From positions 1-6,277 of the forward strand of contig JACPAU010000030.1 in the NCBI GenBank assembly GCA_016180705.1: 6,277 nt of DNA, written 5' to 3'. This DNA is from Candidatus Methylomirabilota bacterium. Its GTDB lineage: Bacteria > Methylomirabilota > Methylomirabilia > Methylomirabilales > JACPAU01. Every line of letters begins with the position of its first letter. Position 1 is the stretch's first letter. Made by a program: the position numbers and the translations under genes. Below are positions 1 through 6,277 of this stretch, piece by piece. Under the pieces are notes generated by a model, which saw only the letters and a program-made list of their open reading frames with translations, was not told the DNA's origin and did no database searches.

Positions 1-832
1 TGACCGTCACGTACGATTTGCGGCCGACCCAGAACTTCAGGAGACCGAAGGCGAGGAGCGACGGGAACAGCAGGAGGACCGCGAGGGCGGTCCCGCCGGC
101 GATGTCGTACATCCCGGTGATGTGCAGGTAGGCCTGGACCGACAGGACGTGGAAGTTCCCCGAGAGGATGATCGGGTTGCCGAAGTCGGCCAGCGACTCG
201 ATGAAGAGGACCAGGAGCGAACTGGCGAGGCCGGGGACAGCCAGCGGGAGGGTGACAGTCCGGAAGACCTGCCAGCGGGTCGCCCCGAGGTTGAGCGAGG
301 CCTCCTCGAGCGCCGGGTCAATGGCCTGGAGGATCCCCAGCAGGATGAGGAACGCGGACGGGAAGTAGGCCAGGGTCTCCACCAGCAGGAGGCCCTTCAG
401 GCCGTAGATCTCCGGGTCCCAGGCCCCGCGGAAGATGACCCGGGTGACGAAGCCGTTGTGGCCGAAGAGAAGGATCGTGGCCAGCGCGATGACGAAGGGC
501 GGGGAGATGATGGGGAAGGTGGCGATGAGCCGGAAGAAGCGCCGCCCCGGGATGTCGGTCCGGGCCACCGCGAAGGCGTAGAGGAACCCGACGGCCGTCC
601 CCACGACGGCCACGAGAACGCCGAGGAGGAGACTGTTCAGGAGGGGGCGGCGGTTGAAAGGCTGGGTGAGCATGTCCCAGTAGACGCCGAGACCGTACCC
701 CCCCTCGGTCCGCACCGACATCTGGAAGACCTTGAAGAGGGGGAGCAGGACAAAGAGGACGAGGGAGACCCCCACGGCGGCGATGATGGCCGCCACCAGC
801 GGCTCCCGGAGCAGCCGGCGCAGGTCAGACAC
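1..832 (-). CDS. ABC transporter permease, FbpB/AfuB type (partial, C-terminus beyond left edge)
   Basis: Inner-membrane permease of a binding-protein-dependent ABC importer. The frame reads open for 277 codons from a GTG at 832 to the left edge, with no stop. The start is set by GAGG (complement of 839-842) six bases upstream. A short basic N-terminus precedes about six hydrophobic segments, near residues 12-36, 65-88, 104-124, 145-170, 196-215 and 247-267. The EAA loop that contacts the ATPase is clear at about 176-200 (EEASLNLGATRW, ending TLPLAVPG). Family members are usually about 550-700 residues with two homologous permease halves. The visible part is one half, ending RKSYVTV, which fits the linker to a second half. 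The gene follows the methyltransferase stop by 11 bases and belongs with the binding protein two genes upstream. No ATPase is visible; it may lie beyond the edge. Family assignment is secure; the substrate is not. Confidence 0.93.
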   Translation of the reverse strand, partial: MSDLRRLLREPLVAAIIAAVGVSLVLFVLLPLFKVFQMSVRTEGGYGLGVYWDMLTQPFNRRPLLNSLLLGVLVAVVGTAVGFLYAFAVARTDIPGRRFFRLIATFPIISPPFVIALATILLFGHNGFVTRVIFRGAWDPEIYGLKGLLLVETLAYFPSAFLILLGILQAIDPALEEASLNLGATRWQVFRTVTLPLAVPGLASSLLVLFIESLADFGNPIILSGNFHVLSVQAYLHITGMYDIAGGTALAVLLLFPSLLAFGLLKFWVGRKSYVTV

Positions 833-843
833 GCGTTTCCTCG

Positions 844-1638
844 CTAGCGAGTCCCGGAGGCGATGAGGGCTTCCGCTTCCATCTCGAGCCGCCCACCGGA
901 CTCAAAGTGGGACAGACGCTCTCGAACTTCGTCTCGGACGGCACTCCGGGCTGCCTCGGGAAGCCCGAGGTATATCTGTCCGGACCGGCCGGCGCCTGCC
1001 TCGACGGGCTCCCAGTATTCCTCGAAAGACTCGTAAGCGATCTCTCGCACCTCACGAGCCACGGAGACATCCCGGAAGCCGGCCGCGGTGAGCAACCCGG
1101 CGAGCCGGTGGGCATCGGCAAGCGAGTAGGGCTGCTCAAGGACATTCCGCTGGGCCGGTTCGTGCCGGAGGAGCGCCTCCTTGAGGAACCCGAACATGGG
1201 GACGCGCTCGGGCGCGGACCAGACGCACACGCCCACGCGGCCACCGGGGCGGAGGACCCGCCCAAACTCCTCCAATCCCTGGCGCACGTTCGGGAAGAGC
1301 ATCAGACCCAACTGACAGATGACCGCATCGAACGCCCGGTCCCAACAGGCCAGCGCCTGGCCATCCATCGCGATCACGCGGATCGGTCCGTCGGCGGCTT
1401 TCGCTCGGGCCGCGTCCAGCATGGCCAGGGAGATGTCCACCCCGAGGACAACCCCGGAGGGTCCCACGCAGGAGCCCGCCGCCAGGGCGGCTTCACCGGT
1501 CCCCGTGGCGACATCAAGGACGCGCTGCCCGGCAGCGATCTTCGCGGCGGCGAGGAGAGCGGGCACGTACAGGCGTGACCACCGGCCGACGAACCGGTCG
1601 TACCCCGAAACGCCGATGGCGGGCAATACCGTCGTCAC
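844..1638 (-). CDS. Class I SAM-dependent methyltransferase (UbiE/Methyltransf_11-like)
   Basis: Predicted cytoplasmic small-molecule methyltransferase of 264 residues using S-adenosylmethionine; the acceptor is unknown. The Rossmann-type SAM-binding signature is intact: motif I VLDVATGTGE at residues 40-49, an acidic end of strand 2 at D68 (GVDIS), MDGQAL at 91-96, FDAVICQLGLMLF at 103-115, and RVLRPGGRVGVCVW at 127-140. The C-terminal part (about 150-264) is the variable substrate-binding region and gives no specific clue. The start is a GTG at 1638 with only a weak purine-rich stretch upstream. It is preferred because the family-like segment YDRFVGRWSRLYVP begins soon after and no better in-frame start exists before the previous gene's stop, 37 bases upstream. 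Its position between a binding protein and its permease is odd, and its codon use is less G/C-biased than its neighbours (about 50 of 264 codons end in A or T). Fold assignment is strong, function unknown. Confidence 0.9.
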   Translation of the reverse strand: MTTVLPAIGVSGYDRFVGRWSRLYVPALLAAAKIAAGQRVLDVATGTGEAALAAGSCVGPSGVVLGVDISLAMLDAARAKAADGPIRVIAMDGQALACWDRAFDAVICQLGLMLFPNVRQGLEEFGRVLRPGGRVGVCVWSAPERVPMFGFLKEALLRHEPAQRNVLEQPYSLADAHRLAGLLTAAGFRDVSVAREVREIAYESFEEYWEPVEAGAGRSGQIYLGLPEAARSAVRDEVRERLSHFESGGRLEMEAEALIASGTR

Positions 1639-1675
1639 GGCCCGGCCGCCCTCTCCCGCCGCCGCCCTGACACCC

Positions 1676-2665
1676 TTACTGGCCGATCTCCTGGCGCCAC
1701 CGCTTGATCAGGCGGTCCTTCTCCTCGCCCGCCTTCACGGCGTCGAAATTGATCAACTTCACCTGGTCCGCCTTGACGGCCCCGGCGGCCACGGTGGCCT
1801 TGGGGTTCAGCGGGATCCGGAACCACTGCTGCATCAGGTTCTGGGCGCGGACTGAGAGGGCCCAGTCAATGAACTTCTTGGCGAACTCCGACTCCGGCCC
1901 CCCCTTGATGACGGACATGGCCCCGATCTCGTACCCGGTCCCCTCCTTCGGGAACGACATGACCACAGGGTAGCCCTTGGCCGAGCCCTTGGCGATGATG
2001 TCGTGGGAGAAGGAGATCGCCACCCCGACCTCGCCCAGTCCGGCCTGCGTCACCGGCGCCGAGCCGGACTTGTCGTAGTGGTGGATATTCGCGTTCAATT
2101 TCTTCCAGTAGTCGTAGGCCTTGTCCTCCCCCCACATCTGGACCAGCGTCGCCAGGACCGTGAAGGAGGTGCCGGAGGTGTAGGGGAAGGCGATCGCGAT
2201 CTGCTTCTGGTAGACCGGCTTCAGGAGGTCGTCCCAGGAGGCGGGGGGCTCGGCGTTGATCTTCTTCAGGATGTTGCTGTTGGAGCCGAACCCGATCGCC
2301 CCGAAATAGTAGCCGACCCAGTGCCAGTCGGAATCGTGGCCGTTCGCGGGCAGCGCCCAGTCAATGTTCGGCTTATACGGCGCGAGGAGGCCGAACTTCT
2401 TGGCGGCGATGTGCTCCTGGGAGGGCCCGCCGAACCAGACGCTGGCCTGCGGGTTGTTGCCCTCCGCACGGATGCGCGCCAGGACCTCCCCCGCCGACAT
2501 CCGGACCCACTCGACCTTGATGCCGGTGTCCTTCTCGAACTCCGGGATGTACAGCTTGGTCTCGTTGGTGTCCAGGGCGGAGTACATGTGCAGGACGTTC
2601 GCCCCGAACGCCGGCATTGCAGCGACAAGCAATACGGCTACCGCGATCCACCCGATCCGTCGCAT
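1676..2665 (-). CDS. Periplasmic solute-binding protein of an ABC importer (FbpA/AfuA/PotD-like superfamily)
   Basis: Extracytoplasmic binding component that would deliver ligand to the permease encoded at 1-832. The 329-residue protein has a Sec signal peptide: MRR, a hydrophobic stretch IGWIAVAVLLVAAM, then PAFG-AN with likely cleavage near residues 21-22. The mature part reads like SBP_bac_6/8 family proteins: LHMYSALDTNE near the start, a trio of small hydroxyl residues in PYTSGTSF (161-168), GEVGVAISFSHD (211-222), EGTGYEIGAMSVIKGG (241-256) and a C-terminal FAKKFIDWALS segment. ATG at 2665 is chosen over the adjacent GTG at 2668 because the AGGAGG site then lies six rather than three bases away. 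Such proteins are often labelled iron(III)-binding, but no Tyr-Tyr pair is present where ferric-binding proteins carry theirs; FSHD occupies that region. A sugar, polyol, phosphorylated sugar, phosphonate or polyamine ligand is more plausible. Family strong, ligand unresolved. Confidence 0.93.
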   Translation of the reverse strand: MRRIGWIAVAVLLVAAMPAFGANVLHMYSALDTNETKLYIPEFEKDTGIKVEWVRMSAGEVLARIRAEGNNPQASVWFGGPSQEHIAAKKFGLLAPYKPNIDWALPANGHDSDWHWVGYYFGAIGFGSNSNILKKINAEPPASWDDLLKPVYQKQIAIAFPYTSGTSFTVLATLVQMWGEDKAYDYWKKLNANIHHYDKSGSAPVTQAGLGEVGVAISFSHDIIAKGSAKGYPVVMSFPKEGTGYEIGAMSVIKGGPESEFAKKFIDWALSVRAQNLMQQWFRIPLNPKATVAAGAVKADQVKLINFDAVKAGEEKDRLIKRWRQEIGQ

Positions 2666-2671
2666 CACGCT

Positions 2672-2677
2672 CCTCCT
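2672..2677 (-). promoter_or_regulatory. Shine-Dalgarno site of the solute-binding protein gene
   Basis: Read on the minus strand, a perfect AGGAGG follows an A-rich run (GAAAAAGG) and stands six bases before ATG 2665. It is the strongest ribosome-binding site in the window, consistent with binding proteins being made in excess over their permease. It decides the start codon between GTG 2668 and ATG 2665. Confidence 0.8.
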
Positions 2678-2719
2678 TTTTCTGTCCGTCCCGGTTGCGC
2701 GTGGAGCCCCGCGTCTCCT

Positions 2720-2893
2720 CTACAGGCCGCAGGCCTCCCGCAGGAATCGCCGGCTCTCCCGGGCCGACTCCAGCGGTGCCCGCGGCGTCGTGTCCTGCTC
2801 CACGATGACCCAGCCGCCGTACTGGCTCTCCTTCAAATACGCGAAGAGGCCCTTGAGGTCGAGGCTCCCCCGCCCCAGTTCGGTGAAGGGGTA
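2720..2893 (-). pseudogene. Out-of-frame 3' remnant of the IolE-like gene (C-terminal 57 codons)
   Basis: This stretch carries the natural C-terminus of the isomerase-like gene upstream, in a different frame. It reads YPFTELGRGSLDLKGLF, then YGGWVIVEQD, and ends in a TAG at 2720-2722. The pattern F-x-x-L-G-x-G-x-x-D followed by YxGW(I/V)xVEQD is the usual last-strand signature of IolE-like TIM-barrel proteins, and the Glu of VEQD is normally a metal ligand. It has no plausible start or ribosome-binding site of its own. Removing 11 bases of the adjacent duplication joins it in frame to the main ORF, giving a 292-residue protein. Translation as the gene stands would stop at 2833 without it. Confidence 0.85.
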
Positions 2894-3609
2894 CCGCCGG
2901 AGGGCCGCCGGAGGGCATCGAGCCAGCCGAGGCGCTCCCGCCGTATGCGCGCGAGCGCCTGCGCGTCCACGTCCTTCACGTGCGCGTAGTGGAGCCGCTC
3001 CCGGTGAGCCCGGAAGGTCTCCAGCACCTCCGCCCCGCCGTACGCCAGGTGGCCGGCATCCAGGCAGAGGCCGACCTTATGTGCGTCGGTCTGCCGGCAG
3101 AGCGCGTCGAGTTCCGCGCGCGTCTCCACGAAGGAGCCCGCATGGTTGTGCAGGACGAGGCGCAGGTGGAGCGGCCGTAACGCCTCGGCCATCCGGTGCA
3201 GGCCGTCCGCCACGGCCGCCCACTCCCGCTCGCTCAGGCCGGCGCTGCCGTCTGCCGGCACCCGCCCCGCCATCGCCAGCCGCTCCGGCGTCCCCTGGAG
3301 GGCCACGATGAGCTCCTCGACCCCCATGGCCGAGAGCAGGCTCGCCGGCCGCATGATCTTCGCGAACTCACGTCCGTGGCGCCGCTCGTCCCGGAGGTCC
3401 ACCCAGCAGAAGGTGGAGGCCAGGGCGAGGCCGTGGGCGGCCAGGTCCGCCCGCAGTTTCGCCGGGTCTTCGGGGAAGCCGGCCCCGTACTCCGTCCCCT
3501 CGTAGCCGGCCTCCCGCATTTCGGCGAGGACCCGCTCGTAGGGGATCACGGGACGCCAGTCCGGCAGGTCGGCGTTGTTCCAGTTGATGGGGGCGGTCCC
3601 GATGCGCAT
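2833..3609 (-). CDS. IolE-like sugar phosphate isomerase/epimerase (TIM barrel), frameshifted near the 3' end
   Basis: The ORF as it stands encodes 258 residues. About 235 match the xylose-isomerase-like/AP-endonuclease-2 fold, and the final 23 (from PSGGTP on) are frameshift artefact. It starts MRIGTAPINWNN, typical of IolE (2-keto-myo-inositol dehydratase) relatives. Further signatures are GTEYG (38-42), LVLHNHAGSF (151-160, comparable to the YHHHLG segment I recall in IolE), CLDAGH (182-187) and YAHVKD (208-213), containing likely metal ligands Asp184 and His210. The last metal-binding Glu is lost by the frameshift at the 11-bp repeat 2894-2916; the missing end continues to 2720 in another frame. 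The ATG lies three bases after the stop of the upstream SDR gene, suggesting translational coupling; GAGGAG 15 bases upstream is the only ribosome-site candidate. Dehydratase, hydroxypyruvate isomerase or other epimerase activity cannot be told apart here. As written, the product is probably inactive. Confidence 0.88.
   Translation of the reverse strand: MRIGTAPINWNNADLPDWRPVIPYERVLAEMREAGYEGTEYGAGFPEDPAKLRADLAAHGLALASTFCWVDLRDERRHGREFAKIMRPASLLSAMGVEELIVALQGTPERLAMAGRVPADGSAGLSEREWAAVADGLHRMAEALRPLHLRLVLHNHAGSFVETRAELDALCRQTDAHKVGLCLDAGHLAYGGAEVLETFRAHRERLHYAHVKDVDAQALARIRRERLGWLDALRRPSGGTPSPNWGGGASTSRASSRI
2894..2916. repeat. Perfect 11-bp tandem duplication causing a frameshift
   Basis: Two identical copies of CCGCCGGAGGG (plus strand) lie at 2894-2904 and 2905-2915, and the period extends one further base. 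Since 11 is not a multiple of three, the second copy shifts the IolE-like reading frame. On the coding strand a single copy reads DALRRYPFTELG, in keeping with the family. With two copies the frame runs into DALRRPSGGTPSPNW and a stop at 2833. Replication slippage producing a recent duplication is the simplest explanation; an assembly error is possible. Confidence 0.9.
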
Positions 3610-3612
3610 CGC

Positions 3613-4509
3613 TTACGCCCGCCACTCCTCGCAGGCGGCCCGGACGCTGTCGGGGAACGAGGCGTGCTCCGGCTTCCAGCCGATTGCGGCCGACCGGCGG
3701 GTGGCGACCAGCTGGTCGAGGCACAGGGCGTCGGCCAGCGGCCCCGTCTGCCTGCGTGCCTCCTCGAGCGGGATGCTGCGGGTGGCCCCGCCCTTCCCCA
3801 CCGCCTGGCTCGCCGCCCGCGCGACGTCGGCGACGGCGACGGGGGCGCCGTCCACGCCGTGGAAGACGCCGCGGGCCCGCTTCTCGACGACCAGCCGGTA
3901 CAGGTGCGCCAGGTCATCCCGGTGTACGAGGGACCAGCGGTTCGCTCCGCTGCCGACGAAGACCGCGGCGCCCTCCTCGACCGCCGAGGCGAAGAGCCGG
4001 CTCACCAGGCCGCCCTTCCCGCCGTACACCATGCCGGGCCGGATGACCGCCGTGGCCAGTTCATCGGAGCCGGCATCGAACACGAGCCGCTCGTGGCGGG
4101 GGCGCCAGACGACGATGGGGGCCGCCCGCGCCGTCGAGGCCTCCTCGTCCACGGGTCGCTCCCCCGTGTTCCCCAGCACCCAGACACCGGAGGTGTACAC
4201 CACGCTGCGCGGCCCGGCCCCCGCCCTCGCGGCGGCCAGCAGGGTCTCGACGGCCATCCGGTCCACATCCGTGGCCCGGTCGCCGTACTCGAACGCCGCG
4301 TGGATGCAAGCCTCGTGGTCCGCCGCGACCTCCACATACGTGGACGGCTCCTTCAAGTCGCCGTAGACCGGCATCCCCCCGAGGCTCCGCAGCGCCGCTG
4401 CCTTCTCGAGGGAGCGGACGAGCCCGGTCACGCTGTGCCCCGCCTCGACGAGCGCCCGCACGACCGCGCTTCCGATGTACCCCGTCCCGCCGGTGATGAA
4501 GATCCGCAT
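3613..4509 (-). CDS. NAD(P)-binding SDR-family epimerase/dehydratase-like protein (atypical active site)
   Basis: A 298-residue Rossmann-fold protein, presumably cytoplasmic. The dinucleotide-binding TGGTGYIG lies at residues 6-13, directly after the start, which supports ATG 4509; GGGGGAGGGG immediately upstream could serve as ribosome site. Other extended-SDR landmarks are GDL at 50-52, HAA at 70-72, VVYTSG at 103-108, VIRPGMVYG at 155-163 and a substrate-domain WSLVHRDDLAHLY at 192-204. The canonical YxxxK is not evident: the expected region reads VVWRPRHERLV (133-143), with Trp and His in place of Tyr and Lys, as in atypical SDRs annotated only as NAD-dependent epimerase/dehydratase. It sits 69 bases after the TPP-enzyme gene and 3 bases before the IolE-like gene, so an oxidoreductase or epimerase step on the same substrate is likely. 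The exact reaction is unknown. Confidence 0.92.
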   Translation of the reverse strand: MRIFITGGTGYIGSAVVRALVEAGHSVTGLVRSLEKAAALRSLGGMPVYGDLKEPSTYVEVAADHEACIHAAFEYGDRATDVDRMAVETLLAAARAGAGPRSVVYTSGVWVLGNTGERPVDEEASTARAAPIVVWRPRHERLVFDAGSDELATAVIRPGMVYGGKGGLVSRLFASAVEEGAAVFVGSGANRWSLVHRDDLAHLYRLVVEKRARGVFHGVDGAPVAVADVARAASQAVGKGGATRSIPLEEARRQTGPLADALCLDQLVATRRSAAIGWKPEHASFPDSVRAACEEWRA

Positions 4510-4539
4510 CCCCTCCCCCGCTCACTCCCCGACTGCCCT

Positions 4540-4562
4540 GCCGGCGAACGGAGCCCGCCGGC
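4540..4562 (-). other. Small GC-only inverted repeat in the 69-nt gap between the TPP enzyme and SDR genes
   Basis: GCCGGCG (4540-4546) and CGCCGGC (4556-4562) form a perfect 7-bp stem around a 9-base loop, between the stop at 4579 and the SDR start at 4509. No T-run follows on the coding strand, so it is not a standard intrinsic terminator. It might act as an mRNA processing or stability hairpin, but such palindromes also arise by chance in DNA this rich in G+C. Confidence 0.25.
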
Positions 4563-4578
4563 GCCCGGTGCGCGTGCC

Positions 4579-6277
4579 CTATAACTTCTCCTCGGCGCGG
4601 GCCGCCTCGTACTCCTTCCGCTTCTTCGGCAAATAGGTCGGGATCGGGACATCCCACCAGCCCGTCTTCTGCAGCCCCGTGTGGGGCCACTCGCGGGCGG
4701 TCATGAGTTCGAGGACCGCGGGGCCGCCTTTCCCCATCGCCTTCTTCACCGCGGCGCCGATGGCGGCGGGGTTCTCGACCCGCTCGGCATGGCAGCCGAA
4801 CGCCTTCGCCACGTCGGCGAAGTGGGCTGTGTAGGAGGAGCCGTCCTTCCGCCGGAACTCGGTGCCAAGGAGCCGCTTCTCGCCGTACGCGTTGAACTGA
4901 AGATTCTTGATGGACTGCCAGCCGCAGTTGTTCAGGATGACGATGAGGATCGGCACGTCCAACTGGACCGCCACCGCCAACTCCTGCATCGTCTGCATGA
5001 AGTCGCCGTCCCCCGCGATCCCCACGACGGGCGCCTTCGGGGCGGCCAGCTTGGCCCCGATGGCTCCGGGGACCGTGAACCCCATGGTGGAGAAGCCCCC
5101 CGAGGTGATGTGCGTCCGCGGGGCGTACACCGGGAACTCCTGCCAGACCTGGGTCTGCGGGAGGCCCGCCCCTGTCACCACGATCGTCTCCTTCGGCAGG
5201 ACCTTCCGCAGTTCGACGAGGGCGCGGGAGATGGTCATGGGCTTGAGGTCCGAGGTCTGTGCCGGCCGCAGGCGCCCGTACCACTCCTCCTGGAGCCGCA
5301 CGATGTCCTTGAAGTACGCCCCCTTCTTGTACTCGCGCGCCTTCCCCAGGTCCCGAACCTCCTCGATCAGGTCCGCAAGCGCCGCCTTGGCATCGGCGAG
5401 GATGCCCACGGTCACGGGATAGTTCTTCCCGATCTCGTGCGGGTCCAGGTCCACCTGGATGAGTTTGGTCGGCGGGATGCCGAAGGTGACCTTGTCCCGG
5501 TAGGAGGACGCGATCCAGTCGGTGAAGCGGCAGCCGACGGCCAGGATCACGTCGGCCGCCCGGCAGAGGGCGTTGCCGACGGAGGAGCCGGTGTCCCCGG
5601 GGTGCCAGCCGTAGAGGGAATGGTCCTCGGGCATCGCGCCCTTGCCCATCCAGGTGGTCACGACCGCGGCGCCGAGGTGCTCCGCCAGCGCCGTGAACTC
5701 GGCGGCGGCGTCGGCCGTGATGACCCCGCCCCCCGCGAGGAGGACCGGCCGCTTCGCCCCCCACAGGAGTTTGGCCGCGCGCGTCACCTCGGCGGCGTCG
5801 GGGCGCATCCGCCCGTGCGGCTCCCGCTCGTCGGCCTCCGGCAACTCCACGTCGGCCGCGTCAGCCTGCACGTCCATGGGCAGGTCCAGGAGGACCGGCC
5901 CCCGGCGCCCCGCCAGCATCTGGTTGAAGGCCCGGTGCAGGACGTAGGGCAACTGGTCCACCCGGCTGACCTGCCAGTAACGCTTGACGATCGGCTCCAG
6001 GATCCGGGGGAAGTTCGCCCACTGGACCCGCTCGATCTCCTGGAGGACCGTGTGACCCCGCATGTACGTGTGGACCGAGCCGGTGATGAGGAGAACGGCG
6101 GTCGAGTCCACGTAGGCCTGGGCGATCCCGATCGTGGTGTTGGTGGCGCCCGGGCCGATGGAGGTGGTGACGGCGAGCGGCGTCCCGCTCACCCGGTAGA
6201 AGGCGTCCGCCAGGTGGACGGCACTCTGCTCGTGCATGACCGGGATCATCTTCACTCGGTCGGCCCGGTCCACGAAG
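4579..6277 (-). CDS. Thiamine-pyrophosphate-dependent enzyme, IolD/acetolactate-synthase-like (partial, N-terminus beyond right edge)
   Basis: A TPP enzyme acting on a 2-oxo or 1,2-dione type substrate. The frame is open through the right edge; roughly 45 N-terminal residues are probably missing, because the segment before the catalytic Glu is cut. Numbering from the GTG codon at 6273: catalytic Glu15 in MHEQSAVHLADAFYR; SIGPGATN at 38-45; pyrimidine-binding domain to about 140; central domain about 160-310 (LLAGGGV, LAVGCRFTDW, IQVDLDP); pyrophosphate-binding domain about 345-525 with the Mg-TPP motif GDG at 421-423 and NN at 448-449. Features I recall as IolD-like rather than typical acetolactate synthase are SIGPGATN, NCGWQSIKNLQ (449-459), GTEFR (470-474) and GWWDVP near the end. 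IolD hydrolyses trihydroxycyclohexanedione; this assignment is from memory, and acetolactate-synthase-like lyases of unknown substrate remain possible. It is the first visible gene of the run. Confidence 0.93.
   Translation of the reverse strand, partial: FVDRADRVKMIPVMHEQSAVHLADAFYRVSGTPLAVTTSIGPGATNTTIGIAQAYVDSTAVLLITGSVHTYMRGHTVLQEIERVQWANFPRILEPIVKRYWQVSRVDQLPYVLHRAFNQMLAGRRGPVLLDLPMDVQADAADVELPEADEREPHGRMRPDAAEVTRAAKLLWGAKRPVLLAGGGVITADAAAEFTALAEHLGAAVVTTWMGKGAMPEDHSLYGWHPGDTGSSVGNALCRAADVILAVGCRFTDWIASSYRDKVTFGIPPTKLIQVDLDPHEIGKNYPVTVGILADAKAALADLIEEVRDLGKAREYKKGAYFKDIVRLQEEWYGRLRPAQTSDLKPMTISRALVELRKVLPKETIVVTGAGLPQTQVWQEFPVYAPRTHITSGGFSTMGFTVPGAIGAKLAAPKAPVVGIAGDGDFMQTMQELAVAVQLDVPILIVILNNCGWQSIKNLQFNAYGEKRLLGTEFRRKDGSSYTAHFADVAKAFGCHAERVENPAAIGAAVKKAMGKGGPAVLELMTAREWPHTGLQKTGWWDVPIPTYLPKKRKEYEAARAEEKL

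Noticed and set aside
2666..2719. Separate promoter for the transporter genes in the 54-nt gap after the IolE-like gene
   Set aside because: Apart from the strong ribosome-binding site, no -10 or -35-like pair was visible, only a weak 4-bp CGCG inverted repeat. A promoter inside the upstream gene cannot be excluded.
2833..2916. Programmed ribosomal frameshift in the IolE-like gene
   Set aside because: No slippery heptamer or convincing downstream structure is seen at the junction, and the shift is fully explained by the exact 11-bp duplication.
4540..4562. Intrinsic terminator after the TPP enzyme gene
   Set aside because: The 7-bp stem is not followed by a T-run on the coding strand and the next gene starts about 30 bases later in the same direction. 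Kept only as a low-confidence hairpin.
3196..4584. 462-codon plus-strand ORF antisense to the SDR and IolE-like genes, plus other plus-strand ORFs such as 122-847, 907-1578 and 2003-2989
   Set aside because: They are rich in Arg, Gly, Pro, Asp and Glu, show no recognisable domain, and lie opposite genes with clear family motifs. Long antisense frames are expected when third positions are nearly all G or C.
4061..5764. 567-codon minus-strand ORF overlapping the TPP enzyme and SDR genes in another frame
   Set aside because: Its composition is dominated by Gly, Arg and Ala with no motifs, and it crosses the boundary between two well-supported genes. It is a frame shadow.

Overview
The window is GC-rich bacterial DNA (about two-thirds G+C by eye), densely coding, with every convincing gene on the minus strand. 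Third codon positions are nearly all G or C, which is why many long antisense and out-of-frame ORFs appear; I treat those as shadows. The gene types and base composition fit a GC-rich soil or groundwater bacterium, such as Rokubacteria/Methylomirabilota or a deltaproteobacterium. That is inference only, since no taxonomic marker is present.

In transcription order (right to left) the layout is as follows. (1) A thiamine-pyrophosphate (TPP) enzyme at 4579-6277, cut by the right edge, with several features I associate with the IolD branch. (2) An NAD(P)-binding SDR epimerase/dehydratase-like protein at 3613-4509. (3) An IolE-like sugar-phosphate isomerase/epimerase-fold gene at 2720-3609, broken by an 11-bp perfect tandem duplication. 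(4) A periplasmic solute-binding protein of the Fe3+/AfuA/spermidine-like group at 1676-2665. (5) A SAM-dependent methyltransferase at 844-1638. (6) The N-terminal half of an FbpB/AfuB-type ABC permease at 1-832, cut by the left edge. Gaps between genes are 3 to 69 nt, so a single transcription unit is plausible. No promoter or clear terminator is visible.

Together the genes suggest a catabolic module (TPP enzyme, dehydrogenase/epimerase, isomerase/dehydratase) coupled to an uptake system for its substrate. Combining IolD-like and IolE-like enzymes recalls two consecutive steps of myo-inositol breakdown, but the real substrate cannot be read from the sequence. The binding protein has no Tyr-Tyr pair where ferric-binding proteins carry theirs, so a small organic ligand such as a sugar, polyol or phosphorylated compound is more likely than iron. 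The methyltransferase between binding protein and permease has visibly different codon use and looks like an insertion into the transporter operon. The clearest anomaly is the duplication at 2894-2916: deleting one 11-bp unit restores a complete 292-residue protein. I saw no RNA genes, mobile elements or CRISPR arrays.
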